A stretch of 20,125 nt of DNA from CAYQQO01 sp964420115 (GCA_964420115.1 CAYQQO010000010.1:1-20125); one strand, 5' to 3'; positions 1-6,914 are shown, counted from the stretch's first letter. A program made the numbers and translations. Notes: generated by a model from the sequence alone, not told the origin.

Positions 1-7
1 CAGATGC

Positions 8-50
8 GACATTTTGCTGAAAGCTATTTTATGACATTTTAGCTGAAAGC
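8..50. repeat. Two direct repeats upstream of the RNA promoter
   Basis: Two near-identical 17-18 base units, GACATTTTGCTGAAAGC (8-24) and GACATTTTAGCTGAAAGC (33-50), are separated by eight bases, so the period is about 25. They lie just upstream of the strong promoter at 62-89. They could be binding sites for a regulator or transposase-binding repeats at the end of an insertion element lying left of the window. No transposase gene is visible, so the origin is unresolved. Confidence 0.75.
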
Positions 51-61
51 CAACAAAATAC

Positions 62-89
62 TTGACAAATTTATTGAACCTGCTATAAT
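62..89 (+). promoter_or_regulatory. Strong sigma-70-type promoter with extended -10
   Basis: The -35 box TTGACA (62-67) and -10 box TATAAT (84-89) both match consensus and are 16 bases apart. The -10 is preceded by TGC, making an extended -10. The start point should be near 96. It drives the structured RNA at 97-291 and probably the small gene at 378. It is the best promoter match noticed in the window, as expected for an abundant RNA. Confidence 0.8.
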
Positions 90-96
90 ATACACA

Positions 97-291
97 AAGC
101 GAAAGCTTGTTTTTTTAATCCCTGCTAATCTGCCTAGCGAGTTGCCGATGTCCATGCTAATCCCTCCTAAGTTTGGACTAGGCCTGCCCAGCTCTCTTTT
201 TGGAGAAAGCCGGGAAGAGAGCTGGGCGGCTATCAGCGGAAATCTGCTTTTGTAGATTTTTCTGATACTCCTAGGCAGGTTAGCAGGGATT
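97..291 (+). ncRNA. Highly structured RNA, unassigned (6S-like architecture possible)
   Basis: Bases 117-137 and 271-291 form a 21-bp helix with a single G-U pair (129/279). Inside it are three hairpins: 150-154/174-178, a perfect 12-bp stem 186-197/216-227, and a two-part hairpin 232-266 (ATCAG/CTGAT around an 8-bp stem with a TTTT loop). A small AAGC-GAAA-GCTT hairpin (97-108) followed by seven T sits at the predicted 5' end. The 5' hairpin loop exposes CCCTCCT (162-168). A long rod-like RNA of about 180 nt with a closing stem, open centre and apical stem is reminiscent of 6S RNA, but no conserved 6S sequence was recognised. It lacks tmRNA, RNase P and SRP signatures. It could also be a cis-acting leader of the gene at 378, since no U-tract follows the closing helix. 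Confidence 0.6.
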
Positions 292-377
292 AATTGTCTT
301 TAATAATTGGGGAGAAAAGATGGAAGCAATAATAGAAGTGATGGTTGGCAATAGAAATAAAAACGAAAGGAGAGATC

Positions 378-626
378 ATGAGGGGTGGTATTTTCTTCTG
401 GATTGGGCTGTTGGGTCTTCTTCTTGTTTTCGGAGGAGTGGGTCGCATGGAGGTGGATGACAGCCCGGAGGCAACAGCAGAAGGACTGATCGCTGCTTTT
501 GCCGGCCTCCTTCTGGCCTTTGCGTCCTTTTTATTGGGGTGCTTTGGCCACCTTGCCCCCGGGGATGAAAACCTCAAACGGGGGGGTTGGGAAAGAAGGA
601 AAAGAGACCGACTCGGTCTCGATTAG
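378..626 (+). CDS. Small two-TM membrane protein, function unknown
   Basis: An 82-residue protein with two hydrophobic segments (about residues 5-20 and 37-55) separated by a short acidic stretch and followed by a basic tail rich in Arg and Lys. The ATG at 378 is chosen because AAAGGAGAG (366-374) is well placed before it. A TTG 33 bases further upstream in the same frame has no such support. The gene lies 86 bases after the structured RNA and is probably on the same transcript. A stem (643-654/660-671) with a T-tract follows the stop. It looks richer in G and C than its neighbours. No family was recognised. Confidence 0.7.
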   Translation: MRGGIFFWIGLLGLLLVFGGVGRMEVDDSPEATAEGLIAAFAGLLLAFASFLLGCFGHLAPGDENLKRGGWERRKRDRLGLD

Positions 627-638
627 TTCAGTTTTCGC

Positions 639-1172
639 TTATAAAGCCGTCAACAGCAAGTTGGCGGCTTTTTCCATTGTTTGCTCAATTCTTTCCTCTT
701 CTTTTTGGCTGAATTTTTCTAAGACAAATTTTTCTGTGTCTATTTTTTCTTCTTTCTCTTTTGGGTTAATGCCAATTCTTATTCTTGTAAAATTTTTATC
801 GCCTAATTGTTTAATGATTGATTCAACTCCTTTGTGTCCGGCCGCTCCTCGGTTTGCTTGAATTTTGATTTGTTCTGATAAAAGATCAATGTCATCGTGG
901 ATAACAATAATATCTTCTGTTTTTATTTTGTAATAACTAACTAGTCCAGAGACAGCTTGGCCGGAATTATTCATAAAAGTTTGCGGTTTGGCTAAAATAA
1001 TTTTTTCGCTGTTGATATTTGCAAAAGAAATAAGGGAATTGAATTTTTTATCCATGTGCCAAGGAGTAGAATTGTTTTTTTTCTGAAAATAATCAAGCGT
1101 TCTAAAGCCGATATTATGTCGGGTTTTTTTATAATTTTCTCCCTGATTGCCTAACCCAATAATTAATTTCAT
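639..1172 (-). CDS. pth: Peptidyl-tRNA hydrolase
   Basis: Cleaves the ester bond of peptidyl-tRNA released from stalled ribosomes, recycling tRNA in the cytoplasm. The 177-residue length is a little under the usual 185-195. Recognised by the N-terminal GLGNQGENYKKTRHNIGF block with Asn9 and the catalytic His19, by FMNNSGQAV with Asn68, and by HDDIDL with Asp93, all at E. coli-like positions. In the GHxG motif (112-115) the usual Asn is Lys114 (GHKG). The start overlaps the stop of the upstream LCP gene by four bases (ATGA on the minus strand), indicating translational coupling. The 3' end carries a convergent terminator. Identification is secure; the effect of Lys114 is unknown. Confidence 0.95.
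   Translation of the reverse strand: MKLIIGLGNQGENYKKTRHNIGFRTLDYFQKKNNSTPWHMDKKFNSLISFANINSEKIILAKPQTFMNNSGQAVSGLVSYYKIKTEDIIVIHDDIDLLSEQIKIQANRGAAGHKGVESIIKQLGDKNFTRIRIGINPKEKEEKIDTEKFVLEKFSQKEEERIEQTMEKAANLLLTAL
643..673 (+). terminator. Intrinsic terminator of the small membrane protein unit
   Basis: A 12-bp stem, AAAGCCGTCAAC (643-654) with GTTGGCGGCTTT (660-671), has one G-U pair and an AGCAA loop. It continues into a run of five T. It overlaps the last codons of the convergent pth gene, so one hairpin may serve both strands, but the T-tract is better on the plus strand. Confidence 0.65.
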
Positions 1173-2203
1173 TTTTTTTTGATTAATTCTTCAATATAAC
1201 TTTTTATTTCGCTGTAATCTCCTTGTCCTCTTTTGGGGAAGACAACCGAAGTCTTTTGTTCTCCAAAACTAACTTGCCCTCCCTTAACTAAGTGCGTTTC
1301 TTTTTTGTCTACTACTAAGCTCAAAATTTGGCCTATTTGAGTATCTTTGGCTGTTTGCCAGAGAGACTGCATCTGTTTTAATGTTAAATCGGTTTCAATG
1401 TGGTTTTGTGATGTCTCGGCTATTTTAAAGTATGTCATAAAATTGCCCAAAGGGTTTAAAGATAAAACTTTTTGTTTTAGTAGACGGATAATTTGTTGTT
1501 GTCTCGCCATTCTGTCAAAATCGCCGTTAGGCGAGGTGTAGCGGCTACGGATATACTTTAAAACATTAGGTCCGTCCAAGTAGCGCCAGCCAGCAGACAA
1601 ATAGAATGGTTGATATGTATAGTTATGGCCGGGGAAATATGGGTCGTTTATTTCCTGCGGGACATAAACATTAAGGCCATCAACCAAGCTAATTATTTCT
1701 TCCACTACCACCAAATCAACTATAGCGTAATGATTAATAGTTAGTCCGGTTATTTCTTCAATCTTGTTTTTTAATCCCTCGATGCCGACTAAGTAATAAA
1801 GAGAATTAATTTTTACCATTCGGCTGCTGTTCGGCGCTTTTACCAAAAGGTCGCGCGGCAAAGAGATTAAAACGCTTTTGTTTTCACTCGGCTCCAAGTG
1901 GATTATTAAAATAGTGTCAGTTAAGTTTGATCCTGGATAACCGTCTCCGACTCTTCCTAGGGCTAAAATATTTTTTGGTGATAAGTCTTTTTCAAAAGAG
2001 GGTAAAAAGGATTTTAAGGTAATTTCCTTTTCTTTCTGGCTTGTTTCTGTCTGTTGTTTTTTTTGAGATGATTTATTCAAATAACCAGATCCTATTTGGT
2101 ATGCAAGAACCGTTAGGGAGGTTAAAATTAAAAAAGCGACAAAAAAACAAGCGGCTTTTAAAACTTTTTCTTTCTTTTCTTCTGATAACTTTATCATCGG
2201 CAT
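1169..2203 (-). CDS. LytR-CpsA-Psr (LCP) family protein
   Basis: A membrane-anchored enzyme family that transfers undecaprenyl-linked glycopolymers to peptidoglycan or surface carriers. The 344-residue protein has a cytoplasmic Lys-rich start, one TM helix (about 16-36), a Lys/Gln/Ser linker (about 43-62) and an extracytoplasmic LCP domain (about 76-245). Seen in it are TDT (95-97), the SLPRDL motif (114-119), KINS (131-134) and the YIRSRYTSPNGDFDRMARQ block (217-235), all typical of LCP enzymes. The start at 2203 has no SD; an alternative ATG is six bases downstream (2197). The predicted transcript from 2224-2219 starts about nine bases before the ATG. It is cotranscribed with pth. The substrate cannot be told from sequence. 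Confidence 0.88.
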   Translation of the reverse strand: MPMIKLSEEKKEKVLKAACFFVAFLILTSLTVLAYQIGSGYLNKSSQKKQQTETSQKEKEITLKSFLPSFEKDLSPKNILALGRVGDGYPGSNLTDTILIIHLEPSENKSVLISLPRDLLVKAPNSSRMVKINSLYYLVGIEGLKNKIEEITGLTINHYAIVDLVVVEEIISLVDGLNVYVPQEINDPYFPGHNYTYQPFYLSAGWRYLDGPNVLKYIRSRYTSPNGDFDRMARQQQIIRLLKQKVLSLNPLGNFMTYFKIAETSQNHIETDLTLKQMQSLWQTAKDTQIGQILSLVVDKKETHLVKGGQVSFGEQKTSVVFPKRGQGDYSEIKSYIEELIKKK

Positions 2204-2218
2204 TAATTATTGTTATTA

Positions 2219-2247
2219 AGTATAGCAGATTTAATTTATCATCACAA
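2219..2247 (-). promoter_or_regulatory. Promoter for LCP-pth
   Basis: On the minus strand, TTGTGA (2247-2242) and TATACT (2224-2219) are separated by 17 bases, with TGC directly before the -10 (extended -10). The predicted start near 2212 leaves a leader of about nine bases. Confidence 0.6.
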
Positions 2248-2291
2248 AGATTTTAATTTTGTTTTTTTTGACAGATGAGGCTGTCATCAGT

Positions 2292-2320
2292 TTGATTTTA
2301 TTGGGAGAATAAGTTAAAAT
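2292..2320 (+). promoter_or_regulatory. Promoter for lepB-hisS
   Basis: TTGATT (2292-2297) and TAAAAT (2315-2320) are 17 bases apart. The predicted start near 2327 is 14 bases before the lepB ATG, and no SD lies in that leader. It is divergent from the LCP promoter. Confidence 0.6.
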
Positions 2321-2340
2321 AGAACATCGTCATATATATT

Positions 2341-2877
2341 ATGAATAAATTACTAAACTTTGCTTGGGAGACATTTAAAATCGTCGTTATTTCATTGGCG
2401 ATTATCATCCCGGTAAGATATTTCTTAATCCAGCCATTTTTTGTTCGCGGCGCTTCTATGGAGCCTAATTTTGACAATGGGCAATATTTGGTTATAGATG
2501 AAATTAGCTACCGTTTTTCAGACCCGGAAAGAGGAGATGTGGTTGTTTTTAAATACCCCTTAGATCCTTCCCAATTTTATATTAAAAGGATAGTCGGTCT
2601 TCCTGGCGAGAGGGTGGTTATTAAGAATGGGAAGGTTTTTATTTATAATCTTAGTTATCCCCAAGGTATGGCTTTAGATGAATCTGGATACTTGTCGTTT
2701 AATATTTCTACCAGCGGCAACATTAAAGCTGATTTAAAAGAAGACGAATATTTTGTTTTGGGGGATAATCGTCAGGCCAGCTCTGATTCGCGCCAATGGG
2801 GTGTTTTGACGGAGGATTTGATTGTCGGTCGGGTTTGGATAAGGGCTTGGCCCTTTGATATGGCTAAGGTGTTTTAA
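2341..2877 (+). CDS. lepB: Signal peptidase I
   Basis: Removes signal peptides from exported proteins at the outer face of the cytoplasmic membrane. It has 178 residues with a single N-terminal TM anchor (about 12-31), as in short Gram-positive-type enzymes. The Ser/Lys dyad is visible: Ser39 in GASMEP and Lys82 in FYIKRIVGLPGE. The later GDNRQASSDSR box (141-151) is the conserved family signature. No SD precedes the ATG and the predicted promoter lies very close, so the mRNA has a very short leader. hisS starts eight bases after the stop and is probably in the same operon. Confidence 0.95.
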   Translation: MNKLLNFAWETFKIVVISLAIIIPVRYFLIQPFFVRGASMEPNFDNGQYLVIDEISYRFSDPERGDVVVFKYPLDPSQFYIKRIVGLPGERVVIKNGKVFIYNLSYPQGMALDESGYLSFNISTSGNIKADLKEDEYFVLGDNRQASSDSRQWGVLTEDLIVGRVWIRAWPFDMAKVF

Positions 2878-2885
2878 TTTTAATT

Positions 2886-4199
2886 ATGGTGAAAAAAACC
2901 GAGCAAAAAATAAAAAGCAGAAGCAGGAAAAAATTCCAGGCGCCCAGAGGAATGCGGGATATTCTTCCGCAAGAACAGGTTTATTGGGAGAGAGTCTGCG
3001 AGGTGATAAAAAAACTGGCTCGGGCTTATGGTTTTGATTATATAGAATCGCCTATTTTGGAAGACGTTGAATTATTTATAAAAGGGACTGGCTCTGATAC
3101 GGATATTATTGAAAAGGAGATGTATAGTTTAAGGACTAAAGGGGGAGATAAATTGGTGCTGCGACCGGAATTTACCCCCTCTATTATTAGGGCTTATTTA
3201 GAAGGAGGTCTTGCTAGTCTGCCCCAGCCGGTAAAACTTTATGCTCTCGGTCCTATATTCCGCTATGAAAGGCCTCAAAAAGGACGCTACCGCCAATCAT
3301 ATCAGGCCAACCTTGAAATAATTGGAGAAAAAGATCCTATTATTGATGCTCAGTTAATCCAATTTTTCTTTTCTTTTGCCAAAGAACTTGGCCTTAAAAA
3401 CTTAATTACCCAAATTAATACTATTGGCTGTCCTCGTTGTCGGCCGGCTTATCGGAAAATGTTGGTTAATTATTTAAAAAATCGCAAAAAGGAACTTTGT
3501 TCTACTTGTCAGAAGAGATTAATTGTTAATCCTTTGCGTGTTTTGGATTGTAAAGAAAAAAAATGTGCAGCTGTTTTCCAAGAGGCGCCTAATATCCTTG
3601 ACAATTTATGCGATGAATGCTGCAATCATTTTAAAAGCGTTTTGGAATATTTAGACGAAATGGCTCTTCCATATATCCTTAATTATCGTTTAGTCCGCGG
3701 GCTTGATTATTACACCAAAACAGTTTTTGAGTTTTACCCCGAAGGAGAGGATGGTCGGCAAATCGCTTTGGGCGGCGGCGGCCGTTATGACGGGCTGGTT
3801 AAGCTTCTTGGCGGGAAAGATACGCCAGCGGCTGGTTTTGCTATTGGTTTGGACAGGATAGTAAATATGTTAAAGGAGAATAAAGTTAAAGTGCCAGTTA
3901 AAAATGCCCCTGCTGTTTTTGTTGTTCAGCTAGGAGAGCTTGGCAAAAAGAAATCGCTAAAGCTTTTTGAGGAGCTGCGTCGGGCTGGTGTTAAGGCGGC
4001 CAGCTCTTTTAGTCGTAATACCATGAAAGCGCAGTTGAAAATAGCTGACAAAATGGAAGCTCGGTTTTCCCTTATTTTAGGCCAAAAAGAAGCCCTTGAT
4101 GAGACAATTATTATAAAAGATATGATCTCTGGCAGTCAGGAAACAGTCCCTTTGGCTAAAGTAGTTAAACGGCTTAAGAAAAAACTTAAGAGTAAATAA
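2886..4199 (+). CDS. hisS: Histidyl-tRNA synthetase
   Basis: Class II synthetase that charges tRNA-His. The 437-residue protein has a Lys-rich N-terminal extension (1-16). Motif 2 is around FRYERPQKGRYRQSYQ (125-140), the histidine-specific RGLDYYTKTVFEF is at 271-283, GGGGRYDGL at 297-305 and motif 3 GFAIGLDRI at 317-325. A C-terminal anticodon-binding domain starts at about 340. An insertion (about 182-246) carries Cys pairs CPRC, CSTC, DCKEKKC and CDECC, probably a metal-binding knob found in many bacterial HisRS outside the E. coli type. It lies eight bases behind lepB without an obvious SD, so translation may depend on the upstream gene. Confidence 0.95.
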   Translation: MVKKTEQKIKSRSRKKFQAPRGMRDILPQEQVYWERVCEVIKKLARAYGFDYIESPILEDVELFIKGTGSDTDIIEKEMYSLRTKGGDKLVLRPEFTPSIIRAYLEGGLASLPQPVKLYALGPIFRYERPQKGRYRQSYQANLEIIGEKDPIIDAQLIQFFFSFAKELGLKNLITQINTIGCPRCRPAYRKMLVNYLKNRKKELCSTCQKRLIVNPLRVLDCKEKKCAAVFQEAPNILDNLCDECCNHFKSVLEYLDEMALPYILNYRLVRGLDYYTKTVFEFYPEGEDGRQIALGGGGRYDGLVKLLGGKDTPAAGFAIGLDRIVNMLKENKVKVPVKNAPAVFVVQLGELGKKKSLKLFEELRRAGVKAASSFSRNTMKAQLKIADKMEARFSLILGQKEALDETIIIKDMISGSQETVPLAKVVKRLKKKLKSK

Positions 4200-4218
4200 T
4201 TTTAGGTAAATTTTTAAC

Positions 4219-4545
4219 ATGTGTATTTTTTGCCAAATTGCCAGTCATGAACAACGAGCTGATATTGTTTATGAAGGCGATGACTTAATTGCTTTTAAAG
4301 ACATTAACCCCAAGGCGCCTGTTCATCTTTTGGTTGTTCCTAAAAAGCATATTGAATCTATTAACCATCTTAGCAAAGAGGATAAGAATTTGGTTATTAA
4401 AATGATTTTTAAAGCTAAAGATTTAGCTAAAGAAAATGACATCGACAAAAGCGGCTATCGCTTGACTTTCAATGTTGGCCGGGGAGGCGGCCAGATTGTC
4501 GATCATCTTCATTTACATTTAATGGGAGGAGGTGAAATTAAATAA
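4219..4545 (+). CDS. HIT family nucleotide hydrolase/transferase
   Basis: A 108-residue histidine-triad protein of the Hint type, which usually hydrolyses aminoacyl-adenylates or nucleoside phosphoramidates. Seen are an N-terminal CIFC pair (Cys2, Cys5), the NPKAPVHLLVVPKKH strand, and the HIT motif HLHLH (96-100) followed by LMGGG. Its place directly after hisS fits an aminoacyl-AMP clearing role, but that is inference. A weak AGG (4204-4206) precedes the ATG. The stop overlaps the next start as TAATG. Confidence 0.92.
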   Translation: MCIFCQIASHEQRADIVYEGDDLIAFKDINPKAPVHLLVVPKKHIESINHLSKEDKNLVIKMIFKAKDLAKENDIDKSGYRLTFNVGRGGGQIVDHLHLHLMGGGEIK

Positions 4546-4823
4546 TGGATCAGCTTAACAAGCAATCACATGGGACAGGCTCTTCGGACAACGGGCCTCT
4601 AAAAGTGATTATAAGTTCTAAAAAGAAATTATTTTGGGTTAGTATTGTTATTGCTTTTTTGAATCCTGTTTTTTCCGGGTTAATTTTAGGTATTGCTTTT
4701 TTGACCGAGCCGGAGATGAAAAAAGAAGGAAAAATAATTTTAACTATTTCAATTATTTGGGGTCTTTTAGTGGCTGTTATTTATAGGGGGCTTGTTGGTC
4801 AGGGTGTTATCCCGACTTATTAA
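4545..4823 (+). CDS. Small two-TM membrane protein, unknown
   Basis: A 92-residue protein with a hydrophilic, Ser/Gly/Asn-rich start (1-25) and two hydrophobic helices (about 30-53 and 64-86) joined by a charged loop (EPEMKKEGK). The start overlaps the HIT stop (TAATG), and a strong SD, GGAGGAGGTGA (4525-4535), lies inside the HIT gene, so translation start is well supported. No family was recognised. Confidence 0.7.
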   Translation: MDQLNKQSHGTGSSDNGPLKVIISSKKKLFWVSIVIAFLNPVFSGLILGIAFLTEPEMKKEGKIILTISIIWGLLVAVIYRGLVGQGVIPTY

Positions 4824-4826
4824 TAT

Positions 4827-4912
4827 AGTGAGCGAAAGATCTCTCCGTCGGCAGGCAGGAATAAAAAATTATTTTTGTTTCTGAGCGGGCAAGTTAATAT
4901 GCGGAGTTATAT
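4827..4912 (+). repeat. Leader repeat element, copy A (before the permease)
   Basis: Three blocks recur in the same order in the leader of the ribonucleotide reductase (14333-14431): AGTGAGCGAAA (4827-4837), GGCAGGCAGG (4850-4859) and a 22-base block AAGTTAATATG...(4891-4912), which matches its partner at 19 of 22 positions. An ATG at 4899 opens a six-codon frame (M R S Y I N) whose TAA overlaps the permease start as TAATG. The middle spacing differs from copy B. Confidence 0.65.
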
Positions 4913-4918
4913 TAATTA

Positions 4919-6043
4919 ATGAATAGAAGATTTATTAACGCGACTGCTACTTTAATTGGGACAATTGTCGGCGTTGGTATTTTTGGCGTTCCCTATACTG
5001 TGGCCAGCTCCGGTTTTTTAATCGGGCTTTTTCTTTTATTTGTCTTGGGCGGCGCTGTTTTGTTGCTCCATTTGCTTTATGGAGAAATAGTTTTGAGAAC
5101 TCCGGGCAAGCATCGTTTAGTTGGTTATGGTGATATATATTTAGGTATTTGGGGTAAAAGATTGGCCACCCTTACAGAATCTTTAATATATTATGGGGCT
5201 TTGCTGGCCTATATTATAGTTGCCGGCAAATTTTTATTTACTATTTTCGGCTGGCCTGAATATTATGCCAGTTTAATTTTTTTTGCTCTTTTTTCTATGG
5301 CTATATTTTTCGGCTTGGAGGTAATTACACCAATAGAATTTTTAATGGCTCTTTTTTTAATTCTGGTAGTTTTATTAATTTTTTTCCAGGGCCTACCTGC
5401 TATTGACGTTGAAAATTTAATGACAGTAAATTTCCCCTCCCTTTTTCTGCCCTACGGTGTTATTCTTTGGTCAATCAGCGGCTGGGCGGCTATTCCTGAA
5501 ATGAAAGATATTTTTAAACACAAGTGTCAGTCTTTCAAAAAAGCTATTATTTTGGGCGTTGCTTTGCCAATTATTCTTTATGCTATTTTTATTCTAACTA
5601 TTGTTGGGATAACTGGCGGGAATACTTCAAAAGAAGCTATCAGCGGCTTGGCTGGCCTCTTGCCTGAGGGGATTGTTGTTGTAGGGGCGCTTTTCGGTTT
5701 TTTGGCGGTAGCAACATCATTTTTAGTTATCGGTTTGTCGCTTAAAAAAATTTATTGGTATGATTACAAGATAAACAAAAACTTGGCTTGGCTTATTACC
5801 TGCGCTGTCCCTTTAGCGGCTTTTTTAGCTAATTTAAGGGATTTTATTGCAGTAATTGGTTTTTTGGGCGCCACCTTGACCGGGCTGGAGGGGATTCTTC
5901 TCGTTCTTATTTATAAGAGGGCCAAAAAGAGAGGCCGGCGCCAGCCGGAATATTCAATTAAACTTTCTCCCGTGATGGCTTATGGATTGATTATGATTTT
6001 GACACTCGGCGTTGTTTACCAGCTGGTTTATTCCGTTTTTTAA
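4919..6043 (+). CDS. Amino-acid permease (APC superfamily, Trp/Tyr permease-like)
   Basis: A 374-residue integral membrane protein with about ten or eleven hydrophobic helices. The opening helix, IGTIVGVGIFGVPYTVASSG, has the glycine-rich unwound TM1 pattern of amino-acid permeases of the HAAAP/AAAP type (sodium- or proton-coupled uptake). The length is typical. The start has no normal SD. It is reached through a six-codon upstream frame ending in TAATG, or by a transcript starting near it. CPR cells are thought to depend on imported amino acids, which fits, but the substrate is not deducible. Confidence 0.85.
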   Translation: MNRRFINATATLIGTIVGVGIFGVPYTVASSGFLIGLFLLFVLGGAVLLLHLLYGEIVLRTPGKHRLVGYGDIYLGIWGKRLATLTESLIYYGALLAYIIVAGKFLFTIFGWPEYYASLIFFALFSMAIFFGLEVITPIEFLMALFLILVVLLIFFQGLPAIDVENLMTVNFPSLFLPYGVILWSISGWAAIPEMKDIFKHKCQSFKKAIILGVALPIILYAIFILTIVGITGGNTSKEAISGLAGLLPEGIVVVGALFGFLAVATSFLVIGLSLKKIYWYDYKINKNLAWLITCAVPLAAFLANLRDFIAVIGFLGATLTGLEGILLVLIYKRAKKRGRRQPEYSIKLSPVMAYGLIMILTLGVVYQLVYSVF

Positions 6044-6065
6044 AAAAAAATAATAGAATAAATAC

Positions 6066-6111
6066 AAAAAAGCCCCTGGCCGGTCATTTGATGTTTTTCC
6101 CGGCCAAGGGC
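6066..6111 (-). terminator. Intrinsic terminator between convergent genes
   Basis: A GC-rich stem pairs GCCC and TGGCCGG (6072-6083) with CCGGCCA and GGGC (6100-6111), broken by one mismatch. On the minus strand it is followed by six T, making a good terminator for the Cas4-like gene, whose stop lies at its edge. On the plus strand only TTT follows, so it may also end the permease mRNA weakly. Confidence 0.75.
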
Positions 6112-6112
6112 T

Positions 6113-6895
6113 TTAGCTTACTTTCTTGTTTTTAAAAGAAAGTGATTCTTTGCCGCGGGGGCATTTTCTTTGAAAGGGACAATGGTTGTGTTCAGGGTGT
6201 TCTTTAGGCAAGGGGGGTTCAGGAAGTATTCCGCAGTTGAGCATTTCTTCCAGCTGTTGTACTTTCCCCAGAAGCGCCTTGATAGCCTCTTTGTTGTATC
6301 GGACTATTATGGTCTTTCTTTGGGCGCTTATCACTTCGTTCTCATAGATAATTACGCCGAGTCGGACGCGGGTGCCCCAGCATCGGTGGAGATGGATAGT
6401 CAGCATCATTTCTAGTTGGTCATCAGACTGCGTTGGGGGTAGGAGCTGTTTTTCCTTATTGTCTTCCTTTATTTCCCGAAAGACAATATTAGGGACAGTT
6501 CGAAAGTTGACGATTAGAAGTCTCTTGAGGTCTGGGCTGTAAACAAGATAATCGGAATATCCGATAAGATGGTATTGGGGATCAATTAGAAAAGTGTTAA
6601 AACTCCTATAAATGCCGCTCATCTCATTTCTTGCCCGCCGATGGCCTCCATTTTCTCTTTGGTTTTTCAGATAATCGTTTAAATGAGACAAACTCCCCTT
6701 TTCTTTAAGCGCTTCATAGGCGGTTCTTCTGAAGCACTTTACCAAGGTTTTTACTTGAAAAACAAATGGTGATTTCCACCCCGGCAGTTCTTTTGGGCTG
6801 TACGGTTTCTCCCCTTGTATTTCTCTTTGAGTAATTTCAATGTTTGTTTGGATCAGCCAATCAGTTATTCCAGCGGCTAATGATTCTTCTCTCAT
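6113..6895 (-). CDS. Cas4/RecB-like PD-(D/E)XK family protein, catalytic motif degraded
   Basis: A 260-residue protein laid out like Cas4/RecB-type nucleases. It has an early Cys in KCFRRTAYEA (Cys54), motif II in HLIGYSDYLVY (Asp115), a strand where motif III (D/E)xK should be but reading VNFRTV (Asn130, Arg132), a motif IV-like QLEMMLTIHLH (Gln160), and a C-terminal cluster HNHCPFQRKC (Cys239, Cys245). In the cluster, His236 sits where the first Cys of a CxxC is normally found. So the fold is suggested, but the Glu/Lys pair is absent and a 4Fe-4S site would need a His ligand or Cys221. It is likely inactive or altered. No cas gene or CRISPR array is nearby. It has a strong SD (AAGGAGGGGG), its own promoter (6992-6964) and terminator, and GC-richer codons than its neighbours. 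Family assignment is by motif reading only. Confidence 0.6.
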   Translation of the reverse strand: MREESLAAGITDWLIQTNIEITQREIQGEKPYSPKELPGWKSPFVFQVKTLVKCFRRTAYEALKEKGSLSHLNDYLKNQRENGGHRRARNEMSGIYRSFNTFLIDPQYHLIGYSDYLVYSPDLKRLLIVNFRTVPNIVFREIKEDNKEKQLLPPTQSDDQLEMMLTIHLHRCWGTRVRLGVIIYENEVISAQRKTIIVRYNKEAIKALLGKVQQLEEMLNCGILPEPPLPKEHPEHNHCPFQRKCPRGKESLSFKNKKVS

Positions 6896-6914
6896 GACCC
6901 CCTCCTTTTTATAT

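Noticed and set aside
97..116. AAGC-GAAA-GCTT hairpin plus seven T as an intrinsic terminator
   Set aside because: Only 4 bp of stem at the very start of the transcript is too weak to stop transcription; it is more likely part of the RNA's 5' end. An attenuator role cannot be excluded.
290..577. A 95-codon minus-strand frame opposite the small membrane protein
   Set aside because: Low-complexity Pro/Arg/Ser product with no SD; the opposite strand has a strong SD and hydrophobic helices.
604..620. Hairpin GAGACCGA/TCGGTCTC as a terminator
   Set aside because: It overlaps the last codons of the small gene and is not followed by a T-run; the stem at 643-673 is a better terminator.
499..861. 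A plus-strand frame running across the end of the small gene into pth
   Set aside because: It overlaps two better-supported genes and the terminator at 643-673.
6170..6415. An 81-codon plus-strand frame inside the Cas4-like gene
   Set aside because: Shadow of the minus-strand gene, with no SD and no recognisable features.
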